From: Fimbriimonadaceae bacterium
GTDB taxonomy: Bacteria; Armatimonadota; Fimbriimonadia; Fimbriimonadales; Fimbriimonadaceae
Direction: 5' to 3'
Length of the DNA stretch: 18,114 nt
Assembly: GCA_019454665.1 (NCBI GenBank)
Contig: JACFNW010000010.1
Location: forward strand, 1-18,114
Position numbers and translations under genes: made by a program. This document shows, one piece after another, positions 12,179 through 18,114 of the stretch. Below the pieces are notes generated by a model. That model saw nothing but the letters and a program-made list of their open reading frames with translations, was not told the DNA's origin and searched no databases. Numbering within the stretch: position 1 is the first letter of the stretch; the number at the start of each line of letters is the position of its first letter.

Positions 12179-13971
12179 GCTGGGAGGCTCCCAAGGAACG
12201 CATCCACCGTCATCGCGCCGAGGTCGCCTTGCTCCCGCGAGCGGACGCCGACCGTGCCTTCCTCGATATCGCGGTCGCCGAGGATCAGCATGTAAGGCAC
12301 CTTTTGGCCCTGATTGTCGCGGATCTTCTTGCCCAGCGTCTCGCGGCGCGCATCCACCTGCACGCGCAGAGGGCGGGAGTCGAAGAGCGTGTCTTTGAGC
12401 CGTTGCGACAAGGCTTCGGCCGCCTCGACGTGCCGGTCGGCGATGGGGAGAATCGCGATTTGCACGGGCGAGAGCCAGAACGGGAAGGCACCTGCGTACT
12501 GCTCCGTGAGCAGGCCGATCATGCGCTCCAGCGACCCGAACGGGGCGCGGTGGATCATGATCGGACGATGGGGCTTGCTGTCTTCCCCAATGTACTCGAG
12601 ATCGAACCGTTCGGGAAGGTTGTAATCCACTTGCACGGTGCCCATCTGCCAATCGCGGCCGAGGGCGTCCTTGATGATGAGGTCGAGCTTGGGACCATAG
12701 AAAGCGGCATCTCCGGGCGACACGAAATAATCGAGGCCCATCGCATCGCACGCCTTGGTGATCGCTTCCGTGGCCGCTTGCCAGTTGTCGTCGTGGCCGA
12801 CGTACTTGCTGGAGGCAGGGTCCTTGGTGCCCACGCGGGCGCGGAAATCCGTCAGTCCGAGCTTGCGCAGCACCGTCTGCATCAGTTCGACCACGCCGAT
12901 GAACTCGTCTTGGAGTTGGTCGGGCGTGACGAACAGGTGGGCGTCGTCTTGCGTGAAGCCTCTGGCGCGCAGGATGCCCGTGACTTCCCCGCTTTGCTCG
13001 TAGCGGTGGACCGTGCCGAACTCGGCGTAGCGGATGGGTAAATCGCGGTAGCTCCGCATCTGCGATTGATAGATCTCGATGTGGAACGGGCAGTTCATGG
13101 GCTTGAGGATGTAGGTTTCCTTCTCCTCGTCCTCCATGAACGGGAACAGCTTCTCTTTGAACGTCAGGATGTGGCCCGACTTCTCGTAGAGCTTGATGCT
13201 CGCGATCTGCGGCGTGATGACGGGGTCGTAGCCGCGCTTGAGCTGTTCCTTGCGCAGGAAGTCCGTCATCGTCTCGCGCAGCACTGCGCCCTTGGGAAGC
13301 CAAAGAGCGAGGCCGGGACCCACGCGCGGACTAAACATGAACAGGCTTAGCTCGCGCCCGAGCAAGCGGTGGTCGCGCTTCTTGGCTTCTTCCAGCATGT
13401 GCAGGTAAGCGTCGAGCTCTTCTTGCGTCTCGAACGCCGTGCCATAGATGCGCGTGAGCTGTTTGTTCTTGACGTCCCCACGCCAAGAGGCGCCCGCGAT
13501 GGACATGAGTTTGAAGTGCTTGATGTCCTTGGTCGTTTCGATGTGCGGGCCACGGCACAGGTCAATGAAGCGGCGCAGTTTGCCGTTGGTGAACCGCTGC
13601 TGGTCGAAGAAGCTGACCTCTTCGCCTTCGGGGATGGCGTCGAGCAGTTGGAGCTTGTACAGAGCCGTTTCCTCGCCTTGGCCGAGCGTGGTTTCTTCGA
13701 GGATGATGCGGCGGGCCTCGTCGCGGTCGGCGGCGACTTTGCGTTCGATGCGCATATCGAGCTTGGCGAGCTCCTTCATGCGCTTTTCGATGCGCGGGAG
13801 GTCTTCCTCGCGGATGGGCTCGGGCGGGTCCACGTCGTAGTAGAAGCCGTTCTCGATGGGCGGGCCGATGGCCAGCTTGACGCCGGGATAGAGCTCGGTG
13901 AGGGCCTGCGCCATGAGGTGTGCGGCGCTGTGGCGGAGACGGTAGAGATGGGACTGTTCGTAGGCTTCCAT
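12175..13971 (-). CDS. thrS: Threonyl-tRNA synthetase (no TGS domain)
   Basis: This enzyme charges tRNA-Thr. The 598-residue product begins directly in the N2 editing domain (HSAAH, 14-18; CRGPH, 139-143). The class II catalytic core follows, with PMNCPFH (291-297), motif 2 RYEQSGEVTGILRARGF (323-339), DDAHLF (342-347) and motif 3 GSLERMIGLL (479-488). Cys294, His345 and His474 are the expected zinc ligands. The anticodon-binding domain spans about 500-598 (SPVQIAILPI, LGKKIRDNQGQKVPYMLILG). The roughly 60-residue TGS domain of the E. coli enzyme is absent. ATG 13971 is chosen because AGGGA lies 8 nt upstream; ATG 14013 is an in-frame alternative adding 14 residues. It is coupled to the DUF2971 gene downstream. 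Confidence 0.97.
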   Translation of the reverse strand: MEAYEQSHLYRLRHSAAHLMAQALTELYPGVKLAIGPPIENGFYYDVDPPEPIREEDLPRIEKRMKELAKLDMRIERKVAADRDEARRIILEETTLGQGEETALYKLQLLDAIPEGEEVSFFDQQRFTNGKLRRFIDLCRGPHIETTKDIKHFKLMSIAGASWRGDVKNKQLTRIYGTAFETQEELDAYLHMLEEAKKRDHRLLGRELSLFMFSPRVGPGLALWLPKGAVLRETMTDFLRKEQLKRGYDPVITPQIASIKLYEKSGHILTFKEKLFPFMEDEEKETYILKPMNCPFHIEIYQSQMRSYRDLPIRYAEFGTVHRYEQSGEVTGILRARGFTQDDAHLFVTPDQLQDEFIGVVELMQTVLRKLGLTDFRARVGTKDPASSKYVGHDDNWQAATEAITKACDAMGLDYFVSPGDAAFYGPKLDLIIKDALGRDWQMGTVQVDYNLPERFDLEYIGEDSKPHRPIMIHRAPFGSLERMIGLLTEQYAGAFPFWLSPVQIAILPIADRHVEAAEALSQRLKDTLFDSRPLRVQVDARRETLGKKIRDNQGQKVPYMLILGDRDIEEGTVGVRSREQGDLGAMTVDAFLGSLPA

Positions 13972-14011
13972 GGCGTGCTTCCCTGACCAAGGGATTGAGT
14001 TGTCAGGGATC

Positions 14012-14017
14012 ATTATG
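14012..14017 (-). promoter_or_regulatory. Possible -10 element (CATAAT) for thrS
   Basis: CATAAT on the minus strand would place a start near 14005 and give a leader of about 35 nt ahead of ATG 13971, which carries its own AGGGA ribosome site. The -35 region is poor, so readthrough from the transporter operon is also possible. Confidence 0.3.
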
Positions 14018-14052
14018 ACCGATGCGCCTGGACGGCCGGCAAGCCGTGGCTG

Positions 14053-14913
14053 TCAGCGGTTCTTGAGCGTTCGCGCCATGAGTCTTATCTGAACCGCCGA
14101 GAGGGCCAACACCAAGAAGAAGAGCAGGTAGGCGACGGCGCTCGCATATCCCAACTGGTACATGCCAAACCCCTGGCGGTACATGTAGAGGACGACGGTC
14201 AGCGTCGAGTCTGCGGGTCCTCCGTTGGTGAGGATGAACGTCTGTCCGAACACTTGCGACGACGCGATGACCGACATGATGAGGCAGAAGAGCGTTGCGG
14301 GTCCGATGGAGGGCCAGGTGACCGCCCAAAAGCGCCGCCACGGCGACGCGCCGTCCAGGGAGGCCGCTTCGAGTTGTTCTTTAGGCACGTTGCGGAGGGC
14401 GGCGAGGTAGACGAGCATGTTGCCGCCGAGCCCCCACCACAGGGTCATCAGGGCGAGGCTTGGCATGGCCCAGGTGGGGCTGCCCAACCATTGGACGCGC
14501 GTGCCCAAGTAGTGGTTGATCAGGCCGCTCTCGGAAGACAGCAGCCACCGCCACAGGATCGCGGTGACTGCGATCGAGAGGACGACGGGAACATAGAAGC
14601 AGACCTTGAAGAGGGTCGTGGCTCGGTAGCGTTGGTTCAGCCCGACGGCGACCAGCAACGACAGCGCGTTTCCTGCCGGAACCGTCAGGAGGACGAAGTA
14701 GGCGGTTCTCGCCAAGGCGATGTGGAAGAGGTCGTCGCCCAGCGCAGCGGCGTAGTTGTCGAAGCCGACGAAGGGGACTTCCTTGCCGAGCACGTGCCAA
14801 TCGTGGAGACTGATCCAGAAGCCGTAGGCGAGCGGACCGACGAGAAAGACGGCAAACAGCGTGAGATAGGGGAGCAAGAACCAGAATGCCGCTCTGCCGT
14901 CGCCGCGTGTCAT
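14053..14913 (-). CDS. Carbohydrate ABC transporter permease, MalF/UgpA type
   Basis: The 286-residue inner-membrane permease has about six hydrophobic segments (near 11-34, 66-92, 103-124, 150-172, 203-228 and 254-276). The cytoplasmic EAA loop is EAASLDGASPWRRFWAVTWP (182-201), which contacts the ATPase. NxGGP (FILTNGGPADST) after segment five is typical of sugar permeases of the MalF/LacF/UgpA side. Its ATG overlaps the binding-protein stop in an ATGA, so expression is coupled. The usual partner permease (MalG/UgpE type) and the ATPase are absent: the next gene on this strand is thrS, 81 nt on. It probably imports a plant- or microbe-derived oligosaccharide for the upstream GH43 enzyme. 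Confidence 0.93.
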   Translation of the reverse strand: MTRGDGRAAFWFLLPYLTLFAVFLVGPLAYGFWISLHDWHVLGKEVPFVGFDNYAAALGDDLFHIALARTAYFVLLTVPAGNALSLLVAVGLNQRYRATTLFKVCFYVPVVLSIAVTAILWRWLLSSESGLINHYLGTRVQWLGSPTWAMPSLALMTLWWGLGGNMLVYLAALRNVPKEQLEAASLDGASPWRRFWAVTWPSIGPATLFCLIMSVIASSQVFGQTFILTNGGPADSTLTVVLYMYRQGFGMYQLGYASAVAYLLFFLVLALSAVQIRLMARTLKNR

Positions 14914-16160
14914 CGCTTCCTCAGTCGGTTGTCGGTTCGCCTGGCCGCCGTTTCCAGGGCTTGTTCGGTGGGCTGGATGCCGTTCAGGATCGCCTCGAAG
15001 GCGGAGTCGCCAAACGTGGCGATGAGGTTGCTGTAGATCGAGCGCGGTTCGTACACCACGTGGTCGAGTTGCTTGGCGAACTGCGCCTGCACTTCAAGGC
15101 GCTGGAAGCCAGGGCTGTTCAGCACCGATTTCCGGACGGGCACCTGGCCCCCTTCGGCCCAGCCCAGGCTGTTTTCGCTGAGGTAGGTCATGAACGTCCA
15201 CGCGGCATGGCGTCGGGATTGGTCGAGCCCTTCGGGCATGGCGAGGAGATGGGTGCCCGCCCAAACCGCTTTGCGGGGTCCGAATTGCGGGACCGGTGCG
15301 GCGGCGAAGCGCAAGCCTTTCTGCTCCACCAGCGAGGTCATCATGTAGACCCCTTCGAGGGCCATGGCGACTTTGCCCGTCTGAAAGCCGAGCCACGCGT
15401 CTTGGCCTTCGGGCGGCGGGGCGACTCCGGCGCGGACGATGTCGAGCATGCGCTCCATCGCTGCGGTGGCCTCGGGCGTATCGAGTCCCGAGGACTTGAG
15501 ACTCTCGTCCAACAGGCCGGTTCCGAATTGGTTGAGGAAGCAGAGCGAGTTCGAGTGGAGCCAGGTGAACGCGAATCCCCACTGTTCTGGGCGTCCATCT
15601 CCGTCGTTGTCTCGGGTGAGTTTCCTGGCGGCGTCCATGAACTCGTCATAGGTTTGCGGTGGCCTGGCGATTCCGGCTTTCTCGAACAGGTCGAGATTGT
15701 AGTACAGGCCGAGCGGGTGGCAATCGAGGGGCAGGGCCCTCAGTGTTCCCTCCCAATGCGCGGCTTCCCAGGCGGCCTCGACGAAGTCCTCGCCGTCCAA
15801 TCCCCCTTGCTTGGCGAGGTCGTCGAGGTTTCCGAGGACGCCGTGATGGGCGTATTCGGGGAATCGGTTGACGTGGATGACAAACACCTCTGGCGCGCCT
15901 CCGAACGCCAGGCCGAGGGTGACTTTGTCGTAGAAGGTCCCCCACGGGATGATCTGCATGTTCACGCGGATGCGGCCCTCGTGCTCCTGGTTGAACCGTC
16001 GCACGATCTTTTCCATTTGGGCACCGTCGGGACCCGAAAAGCCGTTCCAGAAGTCCACGACGACGACGCCCTCGTCGGGGGGCGCGCCATGGCGGCACCC
16101 TTGGCCGGCGACGACCGCCGCGAGCCCCAGCACCGTTGCCAAGAACCACCGCACGCTCAT
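14910..16160 (-). CDS. Extracellular sugar-binding lipoprotein of an ABC transporter (family 1 solute-binding)
   Basis: The 416-residue product is the substrate-capturing component. Its N-terminus MSVRWFLATVLGLAAVVAGQ ends at Cys22 in a loose lipobox (AGQGC), so membrane anchoring by lipid is likely. Family 1 binding-protein features are VDFWNGFSGPDGAQMEKIVR (about 35-54), TYDEFMDAARKLTRDNDGDG (mid protein), GKVAMALEGVYMM and the late HAAWTFMTYLSE. Tryptophan-rich stretches suit sugar stacking. ATG 16160 has GAGG 7 nt upstream (16171-16168), overlapping the end of the GH43 gene, which stops 4 nt earlier. It is coupled to the permease by an ATGA overlap. Ligand not determinable; arabinose- or xylose-containing oligosaccharides are suggested by the GH43 neighbour. 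Confidence 0.93.
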   Translation of the reverse strand: MSVRWFLATVLGLAAVVAGQGCRHGAPPDEGVVVVDFWNGFSGPDGAQMEKIVRRFNQEHEGRIRVNMQIIPWGTFYDKVTLGLAFGGAPEVFVIHVNRFPEYAHHGVLGNLDDLAKQGGLDGEDFVEAAWEAAHWEGTLRALPLDCHPLGLYYNLDLFEKAGIARPPQTYDEFMDAARKLTRDNDGDGRPEQWGFAFTWLHSNSLCFLNQFGTGLLDESLKSSGLDTPEATAAMERMLDIVRAGVAPPPEGQDAWLGFQTGKVAMALEGVYMMTSLVEQKGLRFAAAPVPQFGPRKAVWAGTHLLAMPEGLDQSRRHAAWTFMTYLSENSLGWAEGGQVPVRKSVLNSPGFQRLEVQAQFAKQLDHVVYEPRSIYSNLIATFGDSAFEAILNGIQPTEQALETAARRTDNRLRKR

Positions 16161-16164
16161 GGGT

Positions 16165-17124
16165 TTACCTCAAGGTCTTCGGCTCCCAGCTTGGTCCATC
16201 CGCGCGCGGGCCATCTTCGGACCAGAGGAGAGGATCGAGCCGCATCAGGCGCGCCGTGCGTTCGGCGTCCCACGCGTGATAGACGATGACCCACCTGTCG
16301 GCCAATCGGACGACGGAGTTGTGTCCTGGTCCGATGACGCGGTCCGGGACGGTCTTCAGCACCCGCGGCCCGCTGGTTGCGCCGGCGCTGTAGTCGCCCA
16401 TCGGGTGATCGCCCACCACGAAGTCCACGCCGTACGACTCGTTTTGCCAGTTGCCCCCGCTGTAGAGGACGTAGATACGGCCGTCTTTGTGGACGACGCA
16501 GGGGCCTTCCAGCGTGTGCCAGTCGTGTCGTCCGCCATAGATGTCTCGGTCTCGCTGGTAGCGTTGCCAATCGGCGCTGGCTCGCGCCACGACGTGCGGC
16601 GGCCCCTCCAGGCGCATGGGTTCCGGCCAGCGGGCCACGACGACGCAGGTGCCGGGACGCGGTCCTTCGACAATGTCGGTGGCATAGTACACGTACCATT
16701 CGCCATCGGTGTGTCGGTAGGCGTGGCCGTCAATGGCGAAGGGGCACGAATCGGGGGTGAGGGGCCCACGGTCCTCGAAGGGTCCGGTCGGCTGTTCCGA
16801 CCGGGCGATCCGCAGGCGATGGCCTCCATCGGCTTGTCCCGCGGAGTAAAGCATCCACCAGATCCCCTCGCGCTCGACGACCTCGGGGGCCCAGAACGCC
16901 ATCGCCTCAGCACTTTTGGGAACGCGCAACGCGTAGCCCGACGGGGTCCAATGCACGAGATCGGGCGACCGGAGGACGGGAAACGCCCATCCGCTTTCCG
17001 CGGGCGCAGTCCCGACGGCGCACCACTCGCCCGGCCGTCCGAAGACGAACGGGTCGGCGAAATACTGCTCGAAGACGGGGTTGGCGTACGCCACCGCGGT
17101 GTCGGCGGGGCTCGGCTGGTTCAA
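16165..17124 (-). CDS. GH43-like glycoside hydrolase (arabinosidase/xylosidase type), cytoplasmic
   Basis: The 319-residue product has the five-bladed propeller pattern of glycoside hydrolase family 43. The expected catalytic trio is visible: base Asp24 in YFADPFVF, pKa-modulating Asp132 in PFAIDGHAYRHTDGEWY, and acid Glu206 in HTLEGPCVV. FWAPEVVEREGIWWMLYS (about 77-94) and GHNSVV (267-272) are further family marks. No signal peptide is seen, so it probably cleaves imported oligosaccharides. The start is uncertain. TTG 17124 has GGAG 8 nt upstream and overlaps the stop of a 17-codon leader ORF; GTG 17094 and TTG 17205 are alternatives. It heads the operon with the binding protein and permease and is divergent from the ArsR regulator. 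Confidence 0.85.
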   Translation of the reverse strand: MNQPSPADTAVAYANPVFEQYFADPFVFGRPGEWCAVGTAPAESGWAFPVLRSPDLVHWTPSGYALRVPKSAEAMAFWAPEVVEREGIWWMLYSAGQADGGHRLRIARSEQPTGPFEDRGPLTPDSCPFAIDGHAYRHTDGEWYVYYATDIVEGPRPGTCVVVARWPEPMRLEGPPHVVARASADWQRYQRDRDIYGGRHDWHTLEGPCVVHKDGRIYVLYSGGNWQNESYGVDFVVGDHPMGDYSAGATSGPRVLKTVPDRVIGPGHNSVVRLADRWVIVYHAWDAERTARLMRLDPLLWSEDGPRADGPSWEPKTLR

Positions 17125-17174
17125 CGCGTGTGCTCCGAGACGATCTGCGAAAAATCTCCGATAATCATCGTCAT
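17121..17174 (-). CDS. Possible 17-residue leader ORF before the GH43 gene
   Basis: Minus-strand ATG 17174 opens a 17-codon frame (MTMIIGDFSQIVSEHTR) whose TGA overlaps the TTG start of the GH43 gene (TTGA). The ATG lies 8 nt after a TATAGT box. Its last codons carry the GGAG that would serve TTG 17124. It could couple translation of the GH43 gene, or be its true N-terminus if a one-base indel or frameshift is present. Confidence 0.4.
   Translation of the reverse strand: MTMIIGDFSQIVSEHTR
17133..17136 (-). promoter_or_regulatory. Ribosome site GGAG supporting TTG 17124
   Basis: Minus-strand GGAG lies 8 nt before TTG 17124. Neither GTG 17094 nor TTG 17205 has a comparable site, which is why TTG 17124 was chosen. 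Confidence 0.45.
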
Positions 17175-17181
17175 TTTGTGT

Positions 17182-17190
17182 TACTATATC
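17182..17190. promoter_or_regulatory. Overlapping divergent -10 elements between GH43 and ArsR genes
   Basis: The minus strand reads TATAGT (17188-17183) towards the GH43 operon. The plus strand reads TACTAT or TATATC within 17182-17190 towards the regulator. The surrounding 17155-17195 is an A+T-rich island in GC-rich DNA. Shared -10 DNA would let one bound ArsR-type protein affect both directions. Confidence 0.5.
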
Positions 17191-17204
17191 ATGTGAGCGA
17201 AGCA

Positions 17205-18114
17205 ATGGTCACGGAATTGAAGTCGCACACGCTCCAAGTGAGAGGCGCCGAAGACGCCGAGATCTTCAAGGCCCTCGGGTCCGAGACCCGGTTGGAGATT
17301 CTCGCGTTGCTGGCCGGCGGCGATCGGAACATCGCCGAAATTTGCCTTGAGTTGAACCTGTCTCAGCCGACGGTGAGCAAGCATGTGCAGGTCCTTGAGC
17401 AGGCTGGGCTGGTGCTCAGCAAGTACATGCCGGGCAGCCAAGGCATGCAGAAGCGATGCCGGCTCCGCTTCGATCGGATGATCGTGTCGTTCGAGGGGGC
17501 GGAGATCGCCGACGAGCGGATGGAAGAGGTTTCCATGCCAATCGGGCTATATTCTAGGGTCGAGGCACACCCTCAGTGCGGGCTCGCGAACCGTGAAAAG
17601 ATCATCAGCTTCCTCGACATACCGCAGTCGTTCTACGATCCGGAGCGTTCGACGGCCGAGATCCTGTGGATGGCGGGCGGTTGGGTGGAGTACGTGTTTC
17701 CCAACACGTTGCCCTCGTCGGTCGAAATCTTGCGTCTCGAACTGGTGATGGAAGCGTGCTCGGAGGCGCCGAACTACGACCACGACTGGCCCTCCGACAT
17801 CACGGTTTGGGTCAACGAAGCGGAGATCGGCACTTGGACCTGCCCCGGCGACTTCGGCGCCAAACGCGGGGTTCTCAATCCGACGTGGTGGAACGACCAC
17901 ATGACGCAATACGGCGCCCTGAAGATCTGGTCGGTGGACCACGAGGGGGCTACGCTCGACGGCACTCCGCTTTCCTCCGTGACTCTGGAGCAGGCCTCGG
18001 TCAAGCCGAACAAGCCGATCAGCGTCCGCATCGGCGTGAAGGCCGATGCCGACCATCGCGGGGGATTCAACCTGTTTGGCAAGGGCTTTGGCAACTATGC
18101 CCAAGACCTTGTCC
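17205..18114 (+). CDS. ArsR-type HTH regulator with large C-terminal domain (partial, runs off window)
   Basis: Reading from ATG 17205 gives 303 residues without a stop before the window end. Residues 15-75 form an ArsR winged helix: AEIFKALGSETRLEILALL (19-37), then the recognition region IAEICLELNLSQPTVSKHVQ (43-62) and VLEQAGLV. Residues from about 95 to 303 are a second, beta-rich domain (ILWMAGGWVEYVFP, DITVWVNEAEIGTWTCPGDF, FNLFGKGFGNYAQDL). This kind of long ArsR protein is met beside sugar-utilisation operons in Firmicutes and Armatimonadota; the extra domain may sense the ligand, by inference. GTG 17193, four codons upstream, is an alternative start. Divergent placement suggests control of the GH43/ABC operon. 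The end looks close to the natural C-terminus. Confidence 0.85.
   Translation, partial: MVTELKSHTLQVRGAEDAEIFKALGSETRLEILALLAGGDRNIAEICLELNLSQPTVSKHVQVLEQAGLVLSKYMPGSQGMQKRCRLRFDRMIVSFEGAEIADERMEEVSMPIGLYSRVEAHPQCGLANREKIISFLDIPQSFYDPERSTAEILWMAGGWVEYVFPNTLPSSVEILRLELVMEACSEAPNYDHDWPSDITVWVNEAEIGTWTCPGDFGAKRGVLNPTWWNDHMTQYGALKIWSVDHEGATLDGTPLSSVTLEQASVKPNKPISVRIGVKADADHRGGFNLFGKGFGNYAQDLV

Noticed and set aside
12157..12200. GGGAG-C-CTCCC palindrome at the thrS/DUF2971 junction as a terminator
   Set aside because: It lies inside the thrS end and just before the DUF2971 start, has a 5-bp stem with no T-tract, and the GGGAG is better read as the ribosome site.
12229..13986. Plus-strand open frames of 270 and 205 codons
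   Set aside because: They are antisense shadows of thrS, a typical product of GC-rich codon bias.
13972..14052. T-box or other riboswitch leader before thrS
   Set aside because: The gap is only about 80 bases and no T-box sequence or stem architecture is visible.
14886..16289. Plus-strand open frame of 467 codons
   Set aside because: It is antisense to the sugar-binding lipoprotein, which has a signal sequence, family motifs and coupled neighbours. The frame has no recognisable domain.

Overview
The window is GC-rich and gene-dense, with short intergenic gaps, many 4-base ATGA/GTGA stop-start overlaps and several start codons that seem to lie at or very near the transcription start. Two exported proteins end in the same beta-domain plus dockerin-like cassette, one of them carrying HAF repeats. 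With the ArsR/GH43/sugar-ABC locus, this most resembles Armatimonadota, class Fimbriimonadia. That assignment is from remembered family resemblance only and is moderate confidence.

Layout. (A) 1-3752, minus strand: a run of six genes reading towards position 1. They are a VOC/glyoxalase-like protein, a NeuB-type nonulosonic-acid synthase, a KdsC-like HAD phosphatase, an SDR oxidoreductase, the MscL channel and a UbiA-family prenyltransferase cut by the window edge. NeuB, HAD and SDR are coupled and probably make or modify a sialic-acid-like surface sugar. The UbiA protein resembles decaprenyl-phosphate phosphoribosyltransferase, so this may be a surface-polysaccharide neighbourhood. (B) 3753-6576, plus strand: a DUF1385 (YqhQ-like) membrane protein with a TATAAT box just upstream of its GTG, then an exported HAF-repeat protein with a dockerin-like tail. 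(C) 6753-9045, plus strand: an unrecognised three-gene coupled operon. Two tandem paralogues share almost the same first 63 bases and are followed by a small membrane protein. (D) 9029-9830, minus strand: a Uma2-type nuclease followed 4 nt later by a ribbon-helix-helix (CopG-like) protein. (E) 9903-11267, plus strand: an exported beta-propeller-like protein with a dockerin-like tail. (F) 11246-13971, minus strand: threonyl-tRNA synthetase lacking the TGS domain, coupled to a visibly more A+T-rich DUF2971 gene that overlaps the tail of (E). (G) 14053-17124, minus strand: a carbohydrate operon of a cytoplasmic GH43-like glycosidase, a sugar-binding lipoprotein and one MalF-type permease. It is divergent from (H) 17205-18114, plus strand: an ArsR-type regulator with a large C-terminal domain, cut by the window end, which probably controls operon (G).

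No rRNA, tRNA, CRISPR array, insertion sequence or prophage was seen. No gene-free stretch exceeds 300 bases; the largest gaps are 6577-6752 and 3753-3908, and both are described below. The best candidates for something undescribed are operon (C), the nuclease/RHH pair (D), the thrS-DUF2971 coupling (F) and the leader ORF in front of the GH43 gene (G).
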